Source: Micrococcales bacterium UBA4448 (GTDB lineage: Bacteria > Actinomycetota > Actinomycetes > Actinomycetales > Microbacteriaceae). From it: a DNA stretch of 64,000 nucleotides. The translations under genes and the position numbers were made by a program. The DNA lies in assembly GCA_002390305.1 (NCBI GenBank), contig DGPE01000083.1, positions 13,018 to 77,017 on the forward strand, given 5' to 3'. Under the pieces are notes generated by a model. That model did not search any database, was not told the DNA's origin, and was given only the letters and a program-made list of their open reading frames with translations. The number at the start of each line of letters is the position of its first letter. Position 1 is the stretch's first letter. This document shows, piece by piece, positions 32,012 through 41,727 of the stretch.

Positions 32012-33658
32012 ATGACTAATACGACTGAAAAGAAATCCGGTTTCGTTGGAAACACCGCCAACTATCTGGATGAGAGGCTAAGCGTTGCCGGAGTTCTTAA
32101 GGGATTCGGCCGGAAGGTGTTTCCAGATCACTGGAGCTTCATGCTGGGAGAAGTTGCTCTCTATAGCTTCGTGATTTTGGTTCTGTCTGGAACTTTTCTA
32201 ACTTTCTTCTACCAGCCCTCAATGGCAGAAGTGCACTATGACGGTAGCTACGCTCCCCTGAAGGGTGCACAGATGTCTATCGCGTATGCATCGAGCCTCG
32301 ACATCAGCTTCGACATTCGCGGTGGTTTGATTATGCGACAGGTCCACCACTGGGCAGCCTTGCTGTTTGTGGCAGCTGCGGGACTTCACATGCTTAGAGT
32401 TTTCTTCACCGGAGCGTTCCGTAAACCGCGTGAGCTGAACTGGGTCGTTGGATTCTTGCTGTTCTTAATGGGCATGGCGGCTGGATTCACAGGTTACTCG
32501 CTTCCAGATGACCTTCTATCCGGCAACGGACTGCGCATCATCGACGGCATGATCAAGGGAATTCCAGTGATTGGCCCTGCAATCAGCTCTGGCTTCTTCG
32601 GTGGTGAGTTCCCTGGCACCGAGGTTGTCGCAAGACTCTACAGCCTCCACATCATGATTGTGCCGGCTCTAATCATCGTTCTTATCGGTGTTCACCTAAT
32701 GATGGTGGTTATCCATAAGCACACCCACTATTCAGGTCCTGGACGCACTGATGACAATGTTGTTGGTTACCCGCTAGCGCCTGTTTATGTTGCTAAGGCT
32801 GGTGGCTTCTTCTTCCTAGTATTTGGTGTCATCGCGGCCATTTCAGCGACATTTACAATCAACCCAATTTGGAACTACGGTCCCTATGACCCCTCCCCTG
32901 TCTCGGCTGGAACCCAGCCAGACTGGTACATCGGCTGGTTAGACGGCGCTCTCAGGCTCGCTCCCTCAGGTTGGGATATTTCAGTCTTCGGATACGTAAT
33001 TCCAATGGGTGTGATGGTGCCAATTGTGGTCTCACTTCTGTTCTTGGGTCTTGTTGCCGCTTACCCGTTCATCGAAAACTGGGTGACCAAAGACAAGCGC
33101 GAACACCACGTACTGGACCGTCCAAGAAACAACCCAACCAGAACCGCTATCGGTGCTGCCGGAGTCACTTTCTACGGAGTTCTCTGGGCAGGGGCATCAA
33201 CTGACCTGATAGCCACAAACTTCCAGATGTCACTCAACCAGGTATTGGTTGCCATGCAGATCTTGCTAATCATTGGGCCTGTAATCGCCTACTGGGTGAC
33301 CAAGCGAGCGTGCTTGTCGTTGCAGCGCAAAGACCGCGAGATGGTGCTGCATGGTCGTGAGACCGGCAGAATCGTGCGCTTGCCCCATGGTGAATTTATC
33401 GAAGTCCACGAGCCGGTAGACGAGTATGAGCTGTGGAAGCTTGTTGACTACAAGAACTACGAGCCGATTCTGGCAAGACCGGATGAAAACGGTAGAATCT
33501 CGCTGGGAAACAGACTCCGCTCTGCGGTGTCTCACCTCTACTTCGAGGACCGGATTGCTCCAGTCTCCAAGGCTGAGTACGAGCTCGCTCACGCCGATCA
33601 CGCTCCTACGCCAATTGCGGAGAAGCCAAAGAAAAAGCAAAAGTCAATCAAAGCCTAG
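32012..33658 (+). CDS. qcrB: Cytochrome b subunit QcrB of the bc1 complex
   Basis: QcrB holds the two b hemes and the quinol sites. The 548-residue protein has the heme-ligating region MRQVHHWAALLFVAAAGLHM near residues 108-127, the second histidine pair around LHIMIVPALIIVLIGVHL, and the quinol site segment NPIWNYGPYDPS. A long hydrophilic C-terminal tail of about 130 residues is typical of Actinobacteria. It is the last gene of ctaE-qcrCAB and is followed by an intrinsic terminator. Confidence 0.96.
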   Translation: MTNTTEKKSGFVGNTANYLDERLSVAGVLKGFGRKVFPDHWSFMLGEVALYSFVILVLSGTFLTFFYQPSMAEVHYDGSYAPLKGAQMSIAYASSLDISFDIRGGLIMRQVHHWAALLFVAAAGLHMLRVFFTGAFRKPRELNWVVGFLLFLMGMAAGFTGYSLPDDLLSGNGLRIIDGMIKGIPVIGPAISSGFFGGEFPGTEVVARLYSLHIMIVPALIIVLIGVHLMMVVIHKHTHYSGPGRTDDNVVGYPLAPVYVAKAGGFFFLVFGVIAAISATFTINPIWNYGPYDPSPVSAGTQPDWYIGWLDGALRLAPSGWDISVFGYVIPMGVMVPIVVSLLFLGLVAAYPFIENWVTKDKREHHVLDRPRNNPTRTAIGAAGVTFYGVLWAGASTDLIATNFQMSLNQVLVAMQILLIIGPVIAYWVTKRACLSLQRKDREMVLHGRETGRIVRLPHGEFIEVHEPVDEYELWKLVDYKNYEPILARPDENGRISLGNRLRSAVSHLYFEDRIAPVSKAEYELAHADHAPTPIAEKPKKKQKSIKA

Positions 33659-33673
33659 AAGCTAGGCAGAACG

Positions 33674-33710
33674 AAACCCCGGGCGTATTTGCGCCTGGGG
33701 TTTAGTTTTT
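33674..33710 (+). terminator. Intrinsic terminator after qcrB
   Basis: A 12-bp stem with one G-U pair (arms 33674-33685 and 33692-33703, rich in C and G) is followed by a T-rich stretch including five consecutive T. The T-tract is better on the plus strand, so it mainly ends the qcr operon. The remaining 170 bp up to ctaF show no gene or clear second terminator. Confidence 0.88.
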
Positions 33711-33879
33711 CTAGGACTGAAGTGAGCCATCATGAGTGGCACATCAACCCCCAAACCTACAGCTAACCTCATAAGCACCTGATGGGCATAAAGATGTGTT
33801 CCAGCCTGCGTTAGCCCAAGAACTCAAGAGGTTTTGCGAGATGTAACAACAGCGCCTTGATCCGCGCAGTGAAACCAAC

Positions 33880-34293
33880 TTAGTGCGCGTGTGCTCCACG
33901 GGAGTATTCAAAGACAAAGCCTATGACCGCCACAATGGCGAATGGTACGGCGATATAAGTTAGCCACCAGCCGACAGCCAACGATAAGAACAACATCGCG
34001 CTTCCGAGCCCGAGAGCTACCGGCCACCAGCTCCAAGGGCTAAAGAATCCAACCTCACCAGAATCATCGGAGATCTCTCCGTCCAGACTGTCCTCGGGTA
34101 GCTCTGCAGTTCTTCGCATGCCGCTGTACAGGTAGAAGGCAATGAATAGCGACAGAATCACCAATAGGCCAATGGCAGCGGTTCCAATCGGCTCGATAGC
34201 GCCAAAGTATAGGTAAGACCAAACTCCATAACCGATATCAGCAATTGTGAAATACGCGGCCATCACCAGGAAGAGCCAAATGTTTGAGCGCAT
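33880..34293 (-). CDS. ctaF: Cytochrome c oxidase subunit IV CtaF
   Basis: CtaF is a small actinobacterial subunit of the aa3 oxidase. The 137-residue protein has four hydrophobic segments, a start RSNIWLFLVMAAYFTIAD, a charged central loop, FFSPWSWWPVALGLG and a last segment ending FVFEYSRG. The ATG overlaps the ctaD stop as TAATG. It is the last gene of ctaC-ctaD-ctaF. Confidence 0.92.
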   Translation of the reverse strand: MRSNIWLFLVMAAYFTIADIGYGVWSYLYFGAIEPIGTAAIGLLVILSLFIAFYLYSGMRRTAELPEDSLDGEISDDSGEVGFFSPWSWWPVALGLGSAMLFLSLAVGWWLTYIAVPFAIVAVIGFVFEYSRGAHAH

Positions 34294-35981
34294 TAGGAAA
34301 TACCCTCTTTGCTGTAGGAAGCCTTAGCTTCGGGGGCAGCATGTTCTGGGTAATTCAAGTCAAAAGCCGGGGACTCAGAACGGATCCTTGGGATTGAGTG
34401 GAAATTGTGTCTTGGAATTGGAGATTCGGTTGCCCACTCGAGTGAACGGCCATAGCCCCAGGGATCCTTCAATTCGACCTTCTTGCCAGTTCTGTAGGTG
34501 ATCCAGACATTGAAGAAGAATGGAATCATTGAGAGCGCCAGCAACGCTGCACCAGCGGTTGAAATTAGGTTCATTTCTGTGAAGCCATCTTCAACCAAGT
34601 AAGTTGCGTAACGTCGTGGCATACCCAAGACACCCAACCAGTGCTGGACCAAGAATGTGGTGTGGAAACCGATGAACAGAATCCAGAAGTGAATTTTGCC
34701 CAATCGCTCATTCAGCATTTTTCCAGTGAACTTGGGCCACCAGAAGTAGAAGCCTGCGAACATTGCAAACACCACAGTTCCAAAGACGACGTAGTGGAAG
34801 TGAGCAACAACGAAGTAGGAATCTGACAGAGCGAAGTCAAGTGCAGGTGAAGCCAGAATTACTCCAGTCAATCCGCCAAATACGAAGCTGACCAAAAAGC
34901 CCAAGCTCCACAGCATTGGAGTTTCGAAGGTTATAGAACCGCGCCAGAGCGTGCCTATCCAGTTAAATACCTTCACTCCAGTCGGGACAGCAATCAGCAT
35001 TGTTGTGAAGGCGAAGAATGGCAGCAGCACCTGACCAGTTACATACATGTGGTGCGCCCATACCGTCATAGACAGGGCAGCAATGGCAATGGTTGCGTAA
35101 ACAAGCGTCCGGTAACCAAAGATTGGCTTGCGGCTAAAGACCGGAAAGATTTCCGACACGATTCCGAAAAATGGCAGGGCAATGATGTAAACCTCTGGGT
35201 GGCCGAAGAACCAAAATAGGTGTTGCCAGAGCATGGCCCCACCATTTTGTGGATCGAATATATGCGCCCCAAATTGCCTATCAGCACCGAGAGCAAACAG
35301 CGCAGCAGCAAGAGGAGGGAAGCACATGATGATCAGGATCGAAGTCACAAGAGTGTTCCAGGTAAAAATAGGCATGCGCCACATCGTCATACCGGGAGCA
35401 CGCATGGTAATGACCGTCGTGATGAAGTTGACCGCTCCAAGGATCGTTCCAAAGCCTGACAACGCAAGCCCAAAGACCCAGAGGTCACCGCCAATTCCGG
35501 GTGAGAAAGTGGTGTTAGACAATGGAGCGTAAGCGAACCACCCGAAGCTTGCAGCTCCCTGAGGAGTGAAGAAACCGGATACTGCGATAAGGCTTCCAAA
35601 GCTAAAGAACCAATAGGCAATCGCATTTAGCCTGGGGAAAGCTACGTCAGGTGCACCAATTTGCACCGGCATTAACACATTTGCGAAACCGGCGAACAAC
35701 GGTGTTGCAAACATCAAAAGCATGATTGTGCCGTGCATTGTGAACAGCTGGTTGTATTGCTCCTTTGTTGCCACGATCTCCAACCCTGGCAGTGCGAGCT
35801 GGGCGCGGATTACCAGCGCCATAACTCCAGCTATTAGGAAGTAAGCAAATGAAGTAATCAGATACAAATATCCAATTTTCTTGTGATCAGTGGTTGTCAA
35901 CCAATCAACGAGAATCTCACCCTTGCTTCGCTTTGGCTTGAATGCAGCAGGATTTGTTCTGGTTTCAGTGATCGTAGCCAT
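34293..35981 (-). CDS. ctaD: Cytochrome c oxidase subunit I CtaD
   Basis: CtaD contains heme a and the heme a3-CuB site where oxygen is reduced. The 562-residue protein has twelve membrane segments, the heme ligand histidine in [11 protein letters not shown], the CuB histidine and cross-linked tyrosine in [12 protein letters not shown], the HH pair in VWAHHMY and the heme region [11 protein letters not shown]. In M. tuberculosis ctaD is remote from ctaC; here it lies between ctaC and ctaF. It follows ctaC by 5 bp. Confidence 0.97.
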   Translation of the reverse strand: MATITETRTNPAAFKPKRSKGEILVDWLTTTDHKKIGYLYLITSFAYFLIAGVMALVIRAQLALPGLEIVATKEQYNQLFTMHGTIMLLMFATPLFAGFANVLMPVQIGAPDVAFPRLNAIAYWFFSFGSLIAVSGFFTPQGAASFGWFAYAPLSNTTFSPGIGGDLWVFGLALSGFGTILGAVNFITTVITMRAPGMTMWRMPIFTWNTLVTSILIIMCFPPLAAALFALGADRQFGAHIFDPQNGGAMLWQHLFWFFGHPEVYIIALPFFGIVSEIFPVFSRKPIFGYRTLVYATIAIAALSMTVWAHHMYVTGQVLLPFFAFTTMLIAVPTGVKVFNWIGTLWRGSITFETPMLWSLGFLVSFVFGGLTGVILASPALDFALSDSYFVVAHFHYVVFGTVVFAMFAGFYFWWPKFTGKMLNERLGKIHFWILFIGFHTTFLVQHWLGVLGMPRRYATYLVEDGFTEMNLISTAGAALLALSMIPFFFNVWITYRTGKKVELKDPWGYGRSLEWATESPIPRHNFHSIPRIRSESPAFDLNYPEHAAPEAKASYSKEGIS

Positions 35982-35986
35982 GGTCC

Positions 35987-36841
35987 CTAGCCTCTAATCG
36001 CAGGATCCCCGCCAGGGAGATTCTGATTACGGTCGTATTCGGTTGAAAGCTGCCCGATGTTGCCCTGGGCAGCCAAAGTTGACATTCTTGCGTCGTATTC
36101 ACTCTGGGACACGACCTTTACATTGAAAAGCATCATTGAGTGGTATTCACCACAGAGCTCCGCGCACTTTCCAACGTAAGTGCCCTCTTCCAGAGGCGTA
36201 AAGAACATGCTGTTGGTGTGGCCCGGGAACGTATCCTTTTTGTATAGGAATTCCACGACCCAAAATGAGTGGATAACATCCCTGGAACTCAAGTCAATCT
36301 TGACTGTCTTTCCCACCGGGAGATACAGAGTGGGAAGCGTTTCAAAAACATTGTCCTGGTTTCCAACAACCTGCGCCTGGATTCCACTGTCATAAACATT
36401 TTCGTCCACGTAGTTGAAATCCCAGCTCCACTGCTTACCAATTACTTCGATGTAAACATCAGGATTTTCGGTTTTCGCCTCAATAGCTGTCATGTCCCTG
36501 GCCGTGAAGGCAAAAAACCCAACCACCAGAATCAGAGGAACGACTGTGAAAAGGGTCTCGATAGGCATGTTGTACCGAAGCTGAGCTGGAAGACCGGTTT
36601 CACCCTTACGCCGACGGTACACAATCAGTGCCCAAGCCATTAAGCCCCAGGAGAGAGCTCCTACCGCCAGTAGAACGATCCACGAAGTTGTCCAAAGACC
36701 AATAATTCTGTCGGTGTGATTGGTGACACCGGCTGAGTCTGGAAGGAAACCACGCTGCAGTTCTGGAGAACAACCAGCCAGAAGCAAAGAGAGCCCTGTG
36801 ACCATCGCTATCGCAAATACTCGAGAACGGTTTTTATTCAA
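35987..36841 (-). CDS. ctaC: Cytochrome c oxidase subunit II CtaC
   Basis: CtaC receives electrons at its CuA centre. The 284-residue protein has a lipoprotein-type signal (LLLAGCS, Cys at residue 24), two membrane helices and an external cupredoxin domain with CuA ligands in [12 protein letters not shown] and DVIHSFWV. The start is TTG with AAGGATATTTCA before it. LspA and Lnt encoded in this window could process its N-terminus. It leads ctaC-ctaD-ctaF. Confidence 0.95.
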   Translation of the reverse strand: MNKNRSRVFAIAMVTGLSLLLAGCSPELQRGFLPDSAGVTNHTDRIIGLWTTSWIVLLAVGALSWGLMAWALIVYRRRKGETGLPAQLRYNMPIETLFTVVPLILVVGFFAFTARDMTAIEAKTENPDVYIEVIGKQWSWDFNYVDENVYDSGIQAQVVGNQDNVFETLPTLYLPVGKTVKIDLSSRDVIHSFWVVEFLYKKDTFPGHTNSMFFTPLEEGTYVGKCAELCGEYHSMMLFNVKVVSQSEYDARMSTLAAQGNIGQLSTEYDRNQNLPGGDPAIRG

Positions 36842-36878
36842 TGAAATATCCTTCTAAAATCGCCTTAGACGTGGTCCA

Positions 36879-36884
36879 ATTCTA
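36879..36884 (-). promoter_or_regulatory. Candidate -10 box (TAGAAT) for ctaC-ctaD-ctaF
   Basis: TAGAAT lies 37 nt upstream of the ctaC TTG, which would leave a leader of about 30 nt containing the AAGGA ribosome site. It is the best box in the 80-bp gap. Confidence 0.5.
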
Positions 36885-36921
36885 ACCGATGAGTTCCGCG
36901 AAGGAGCTCAAAAACAAGCCT

Positions 36922-37263
36922 TTAGCTAAAAGAATCACCGCAGGCACAGCTGCCATCCGCATTTGGATTGTCTATCGTGAATCCCTGTTTTTGGATTGTG
37001 TCCTCAAAATCAATCGAGGCGCCATCCAGATAGGGCACGCTCATTGGGTCAACAACCACTTCAACACCATTGAAATCCACAACCGCGTCGATCTCTTCAA
37101 GCTGTTCGTCAAAGAAAAGCTGGTAAATCAGGCCAGAGCAACCACCGGGCTGGACAGACACCCTTAGACGTAAGTCGTCTCTTCCTTCCGCCTCAAGAAG
37201 CGTACGAACCTTATTCACCGCGAAATCAGTGAGCTTTACACCGTGAGCTGTTGCCTGTGTCAT
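36922..37263 (-). CDS. erpA: A-type iron-sulfur carrier, ErpA/HesB family
   Basis: A-type carriers deliver iron-sulfur clusters to target enzymes. The 113-residue protein has GGCSGLIYQL with the first cysteine and the C-terminal GSCACGDSF with the second and third, the three family ligands. The TAAACT box at 37282-37287 and GGAGG next to the start suggest its own promoter. Its place near ctaC matches M. tuberculosis Rv2204c. It probably serves the Rieske and other cluster proteins, which is inference. Confidence 0.93.
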   Translation of the reverse strand: MTQATAHGVKLTDFAVNKVRTLLEAEGRDDLRLRVSVQPGGCSGLIYQLFFDEQLEEIDAVVDFNGVEVVVDPMSVPYLDGASIDFEDTIQKQGFTIDNPNADGSCACGDSFS

Positions 37264-37288
37264 ATGAAACCTCCGTTAGATAGTTTAA

Positions 37289-38692
37289 CTAATTCCTGGC
37301 CAGGTCATTCCCATTTAGCAGTATCAGGCTCTGAGCCAGAATCGCGCGCCGGAGGGTAGGCAAGTGCTGAGACTCGTTTGGAGAATGAGCCCTCGAATCT
37401 GGCTCCTCAACTCCTGTCACAAGAATTTCGGCCTCTGGAAAGACTTTAGAAAACTGCGAAATAAAAGGTATCGACCCACCGATGCCAATGTTCACGCACT
37501 TATTTGGCCAAGCCTCTGAGAAAGCCTCGCGGGCAAGGCTCGCCGCCCAGCCATCCTTTGCCAGATATCCAGGACCAACTTCGTGCCTGCCAAATTCAAT
37601 TTTCGAGCCAAGTGGGGCATGCTTCAAAATGTGAGACTTCAGGGCATCAAGTCCAGTTGCTGGGTCTTGGCTGGGTGCCAGCCTCAGAGAGACACGTGCG
37701 CGAATAGAGGGCTGTGCTGTGTTTGATGAAACGTCAACAGCTGGCATATCCATGCCGATTACCGTAACCGCAGGTTCTCCCCAAATTTGTTGTGTGATTG
37801 GTTTGTCCCCCAGGCGCTGAACACCATCCAGCAGTCCGGCTACTTTTGCGAATTCAGCTTCCGTCATCACGGGGCCCTCGGTGGAATCAGAAATCAGGCC
37901 CTCTATTGCAACGTTGCCGTCAGCATCGCTAAGAGTTGCCAGCAATTTTATCATCGCAGTTGCGGCATCGGGCAGAGGTCCGCCATACATTCCCGAGTGA
38001 ACGGCATGGTCCAAGGTGTAGAGAGTGAAAGTCTGAGATACAGCACCGCGCAATGATGTCGTCAGAGCCGGAACATCTTCGGTCCAGTTCGAACTGTCGG
38101 CAACCACAATTAGGTCGGCAGCAAGCTCCGACTCATTATCGTCGAGGAAAGCCGGGAAAGATTCTGAACCAGCCTCTTCTTCACCTTCAATAAATACCGT
38201 CATTCCAAGATGAATTTCTTTTGCAAGCTCAATCAGTGTCTTTATGGAATGCAGGTGAGTAATAATTCCAGCCTTGTCATCGGATGCACCTCTACCAAAC
38301 AGCCTCTCCCCCACCAACGTGGCTTCGAAGGGCTCTGTTTTCCAAAGATTTCGATCTCCGGGTGGCTGCACGTCATGATGCGCGTAAAGCAACACATGAG
38401 GCGCATCCGGGCTGCCCTGGCGCCTAGCCAGCACAGCTGGCGAGCCCGGCTCGCCGGATGGTTTCAGCGAGCGTCTAACGTCAACAAAATCAAAAAAGTC
38501 CAAATTTCGAAACTCATCGGCGACGGCTTGGGCAGACAGCTCCAAATTCTTAGGGTCAAAGCTTGGCCAAGCTATTCCGGGTATCTTCACCAGCTTGCCC
38601 AGTGTTCCAAGTGCGCTTGGAAACTGGGAATCGACGATTTTACTTGCAGGTTTAACCCAATTAGGGTTCATCGGTATTGAGGGAAACGCCAT
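37289..38692 (-). CDS. M20-family dipeptidase/metallopeptidase
   Basis: This 467-residue zinc-dependent peptidase of family M20 has metal and catalytic residues in LLYAHHDVQPPGD, GRGASDDKAGIITH and the Glu pair of EGEEEAGSES, and a dimerisation domain in the middle (LRGAVSQTFTL onwards). It is likely a cytosolic dipeptidase. The ATG is six nt after a TAGATT box. It is divergent from the DUF3043 gene. A 156-residue antisense frame inside it is a shadow. Confidence 0.93.
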   Translation of the reverse strand: MAFPSIPMNPNWVKPASKIVDSQFPSALGTLGKLVKIPGIAWPSFDPKNLELSAQAVADEFRNLDFFDFVDVRRSLKPSGEPGSPAVLARRQGSPDAPHVLLYAHHDVQPPGDRNLWKTEPFEATLVGERLFGRGASDDKAGIITHLHSIKTLIELAKEIHLGMTVFIEGEEEAGSESFPAFLDDNESELAADLIVVADSSNWTEDVPALTTSLRGAVSQTFTLYTLDHAVHSGMYGGPLPDAATAMIKLLATLSDADGNVAIEGLISDSTEGPVMTEAEFAKVAGLLDGVQRLGDKPITQQIWGEPAVTVIGMDMPAVDVSSNTAQPSIRARVSLRLAPSQDPATGLDALKSHILKHAPLGSKIEFGRHEVGPGYLAKDGWAASLAREAFSEAWPNKCVNIGIGGSIPFISQFSKVFPEAEILVTGVEEPDSRAHSPNESQHLPTLRRAILAQSLILLNGNDLARN

Positions 38693-38698
38693 GGCAGT

Positions 38699-38704
38699 AA
38701 TCTA
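38699..38704 (-). promoter_or_regulatory. Leaderless-type -10 box (TAGATT) for the dipeptidase
   Basis: TAGATT on the minus strand is followed by ACTGCC and the ATG, an exact 6-nt gap with no ribosome site. Confidence 0.6.
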
Positions 38705-38729
38705 GTGGTTAACTGGATAAGAGGATTTG

Positions 38730-39272
38730 ATGACACAGGAAGATTCCCCGCAGGTAGGCAAAGGCCGCCCAACACCTTCTCGCAAGGACCGGGAGTTAGC
38801 CCGGAAGCGACCACTGGTGGGAGACCGCAGTAAAGAAGCCAAGCGCGTAGACAACGAAAAAGTCCGCGCTGACCGACAGAAGGCCAGGCAGGGAATGATG
38901 GCCGGCGAGGAGCGATACCTTGGAGCTAGAGATAAAGGTCCTCAGCGAAAGTTTGCAAGGGATGTAGTTGATGCAAGATTCACAGCTGGTGAGCTTGTAT
39001 TGCCAATGCTCTTTTTGGTCGTCATGCTTACCTTCATAGATTCTTACGAGATTCAGCTGATTGCACTGTTTGCTATGTGGGGTGTATTTGCGATCGTCGC
39101 CGTTGACTCATTTTTGGTTGGAAAGTCAGTGAAAAAGAAGACTGCAACCAAATTTGGCATAGAAAATGTAGAAAAGGGACTTGCTTGGTATGGAGCTATG
39201 CGTTCTATTCAGATGCGCTCTCTTAGAATTCCAAAGCCACAGGTAGCAAGGTTCACAAAGCTTGAACTTTAG
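38730..39272 (+). CDS. DUF3043 family membrane protein
   Basis: This 180-residue protein matches the actinobacterial DUF3043 family: a basic cytoplasmic start with GKGRPTPSRKDRELARKRPL, a conserved middle (MMAGEERYLGARDKGPQRKF) and two membrane segments followed by a basic C-terminus. Function is unknown. AGAGGA lies before the ATG; a TTG one codon earlier is less likely. Confidence 0.88.
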   Translation: MTQEDSPQVGKGRPTPSRKDRELARKRPLVGDRSKEAKRVDNEKVRADRQKARQGMMAGEERYLGARDKGPQRKFARDVVDARFTAGELVLPMLFLVVMLTFIDSYEIQLIALFAMWGVFAIVAVDSFLVGKSVKKKTATKFGIENVEKGLAWYGAMRSIQMRSLRIPKPQVARFTKLEL

Positions 39273-39300
39273 TTCGCTAAAACCTAATTAGGGAGAAATG

Positions 39301-40299
39301 ATGCAGCACAGGTATTTAGGAAACTCTGGTCTGAAAATCTCAGAGATAATTTACGGAAACTGGCTAACTCATGCCTCCCAAGTTGGGGACAAGCAGGCAA
39401 TTGAAACCGTGAAGGCAGCACTAGAGGGTGGAATTACCACTTTTGACACCGCCGATGTTTATGCCAATCAGGCTGCTGAGACAGTGATGGGAAATGCCCT
39501 AAAGGGCCAGCGACGAGAAGGCCTTGAGATCTTGACCAAGGTTTATTGGCCGGTTGCAGAGAAGGGCCCAAACGATGTCGGGCTCAGCCGGAAGCACATC
39601 ATGGAGTCCATCGATGGCTCACTAACAAGGCTGCAGACCGATTACGTTGATCTCTACCAGGCACATCGCTTTGACTACGAGACGCCGCTTGAAGAGACCA
39701 TGCAGGCTTTTGGTGATTTGGTCCGCATGGGCAAAGTCCTCTATGTCGGTGTATCCGAGTGGAATGCTGAACAGATCCAACAGGGTCAAGAGCTGGCTTC
39801 CCAGATGGGCTATCGTCTGATCTCAAACCAGCCGCAGTATTCCATGCTGTGGAGGGTAATTGAGGAAAAAGTCGTTCCCATGAGCGAAAAATTGGGACTC
39901 TCCCAAATCGTTTGGTCTCCGCTGGCACAGGGTGTTCTGACAGGTAAATACTTACCTGGGGCACCACTTCCGGCCGATTCAAGGGCGGCAAATTCAGAAA
40001 TTGGTGGGTTCATGGAAAAGTTCATGTCCGATGAAACACTCACGAAGGTTCAGCAACTGAAGCCACTTGCAGATGAGATGAACCTGACGCTGGCTCAGTT
40101 CTCGATTGCATGGGTTCTGCAAAATAAGAACATTGCTGCAGCAATCGTTGGGGCCTCTAAGCCCGAGCAAATTGCTTCGAATATCGCTGCCGCCGGCGTC
40201 GAGATTCCAAGCGCAGCCATGGAGTCAGTGGACAAGATCCTTGGTAATTCGATTGTCAATGACCCAGAGCTTTCAAGGAGCCCCGAGACCAGACCCTAG
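39301..40299 (+). CDS. Aldo/keto reductase
   Basis: This 332-residue NADPH-dependent oxidoreductase belongs to the aldo/keto reductases, near the voltage-gated potassium channel beta subunit group. It has the catalytic FDTADVYANQAAE with Asp and Tyr near residues 51 and 56, Lys in LTKVYWP and His in YQAHRFD, with the C-terminal NADP site AAIVGASKPEQI. Of two adjacent ATG codons, the second (39301) has better spacing from GGGAG. It converges on pyrD with stop codons sharing CTAG. Confidence 0.92.
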   Translation: MQHRYLGNSGLKISEIIYGNWLTHASQVGDKQAIETVKAALEGGITTFDTADVYANQAAETVMGNALKGQRREGLEILTKVYWPVAEKGPNDVGLSRKHIMESIDGSLTRLQTDYVDLYQAHRFDYETPLEETMQAFGDLVRMGKVLYVGVSEWNAEQIQQGQELASQMGYRLISNQPQYSMLWRVIEEKVVPMSEKLGLSQIVWSPLAQGVLTGKYLPGAPLPADSRAANSEIGGFMEKFMSDETLTKVQQLKPLADEMNLTLAQFSIAWVLQNKNIAAAIVGASKPEQIASNIAAAGVEIPSAAMESVDKILGNSIVNDPELSRSPETRP

Positions 40300-41285
40300 C
40301 CCTTAGTTAAGCGTCTAGCCCAAAGTGGTCCGGCGTAAACAAAACCGGTGTAGCCCTGAACTAGGTCCGCCCCTAGGGCTAGTCGATTTCTAAAGTCTGC
40401 AGCATCTGATAGTCCACCAACAGAAACTAGCACCATCGATGCTGGAACGGTGGCTCTTGCCAGGATTAGCGTTTCCAGCGCGCGCTTAGCTAGAGGTGGA
40501 CCACTCAATCCCCCTTGCTCCCCTGTGTCCGCTTCAGAAACCAGGCCTTCACGAGAGACTGTGGTGTTACTGATTACAAGACCAGCGAGCTCTAAGCCGC
40601 TAGCCAGATGCAGGATCTCCAGAATCTCTTCAACTTCGAGATCTGGCGCAATTTTTAGAAGGACCGGCTTCTTACCCGCCGCTGTCAAGACTGCTTCGAG
40701 AACAGGACGAAGAGCGCTTACTCGCTGAAGATCTCGAAGACCTTGGGTGTTTGGGGATGAAACATTTATTACCAAGTAATCCGCGACCGGAGCTAGCAGT
40801 CTCGTGGCTTCGAGGTAGTCCGCTGCCGCATTTTCCTCTGAGGTGTTTTTGTTTTTACCGATGTTCACACCGATAATCGGAAGATTTTGGTTCTTGAGTC
40901 TGAGGCTTGAAACTCTGGCTGCTACCGCTGCTGCCCCGTCATTATTGAAACCCATTCTGTTTATCAGGCTCTTATTTTTTGGAAGGCGAAACAACCTCGG
41001 TTTTGGATTTCCAGGTTGCGAAACAGGAGTGACCGTACCAATCTCGACATGACCAAATCCAAGAGCATGCAGAGGTCTGATTAGAGTTCCATTCTTGTCA
41101 AAGCCAGCTGCCATTCCAAGTAGGTTTGCAAACTCTAAGCCCATGACAGTCTTTGTTGTCTCGCTTTTCTTCGCCCGAAGAAAGCCCACAGCAGACAAAA
41201 ATTTCATTGCGCCAGCAACCAATTCGTGAGCAACTTCCGGGTTTAAGCGAACAAAAACCACCCTGAACAGAAACCGGTACAGCAA
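40296..41285 (-). CDS. pyrD: Dihydroorotate dehydrogenase (quinone) PyrD
   Basis: PyrD oxidises dihydroorotate in pyrimidine synthesis and passes electrons to quinone (class 2, membrane-associated). The 329-residue protein has the N-terminal hydrophobic helix, ANLLGMAAGFDKNG, GHVEIGTVTP, the active-site VINVSSPNTQGLRDLQ and the FMN site ending TGFVYAGP. I place the start at TTG 41285, with GAGG 5 nt before it and 1 bp after the nrdR stop. The longer frame runs into nrdR. Confidence 0.93.
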   Translation of the reverse strand: MLYRFLFRVVFVRLNPEVAHELVAGAMKFLSAVGFLRAKKSETTKTVMGLEFANLLGMAAGFDKNGTLIRPLHALGFGHVEIGTVTPVSQPGNPKPRLFRLPKNKSLINRMGFNNDGAAAVAARVSSLRLKNQNLPIIGVNIGKNKNTSEENAAADYLEATRLLAPVADYLVINVSSPNTQGLRDLQRVSALRPVLEAVLTAAGKKPVLLKIAPDLEVEEILEILHLASGLELAGLVISNTTVSREGLVSEADTGEQGGLSGPPLAKRALETLILARATVPASMVLVSVGGLSDAADFRNRLALGADLVQGYTGFVYAGPLWARRLTKG

Positions 41286-41286
41286 T

Positions 41287-41727
41287 CTAGCCTCGAAGAT
41301 TCTTGACAGCAGCCTCAAAGTCCTCGAGGGAATCCCAGGCTTGGTAAACGCTGGCAAACCTCATGAAAGCAACATGGTCCAGGTTTCTGAGCGGTTCCAG
41401 GATTGCTAAGCCAATGTCCTGGGCTTCAATCGAGGCCGCACCAGTAGCGCGTAATGCCTCCTCTACCTGTTGAGCCAACAGGGCAAGGTCTGCATCAGTC
41501 ACTGGCCTGCCCTGACACGCTTTCCTCACTCCAGAGACAATCTTGTCTCTGGAGAAAGGCTCAGTGACACCGCTGCGCTTTGTGATCATCAGGCTTGCAG
41601 TCTCAATCGTGGTAAATCTTTTCTGGCACTCTGGGCATTGACGCCTGCGCCTAATCGCAGAGCCGTCATCGCTGGTTCGAGAATCGATCACGCGTGAGTC
41701 TGAGTTTCGACAAAATGGACAATGCAT
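41287..41727 (-). CDS. nrdR: Transcriptional repressor NrdR
   Basis: NrdR senses ATP and dATP and represses ribonucleotide reductase genes. The 146-residue protein has an N-terminal zinc ribbon (CPFC at residues 3-6, CPEC near 34-37), the RRRRQC segment and an ATP-cone domain. The ATG overlaps the hisD stop (TAATG). No nrd gene is nearby. Confidence 0.96.
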   Translation of the reverse strand: MHCPFCRNSDSRVIDSRTSDDGSAIRRRRQCPECQKRFTTIETASLMITKRSGVTEPFSRDKIVSGVRKACQGRPVTDADLALLAQQVEEALRATGAASIEAQDIGLAILEPLRNLDHVAFMRFASVYQAWDSLEDFEAAVKNLRG

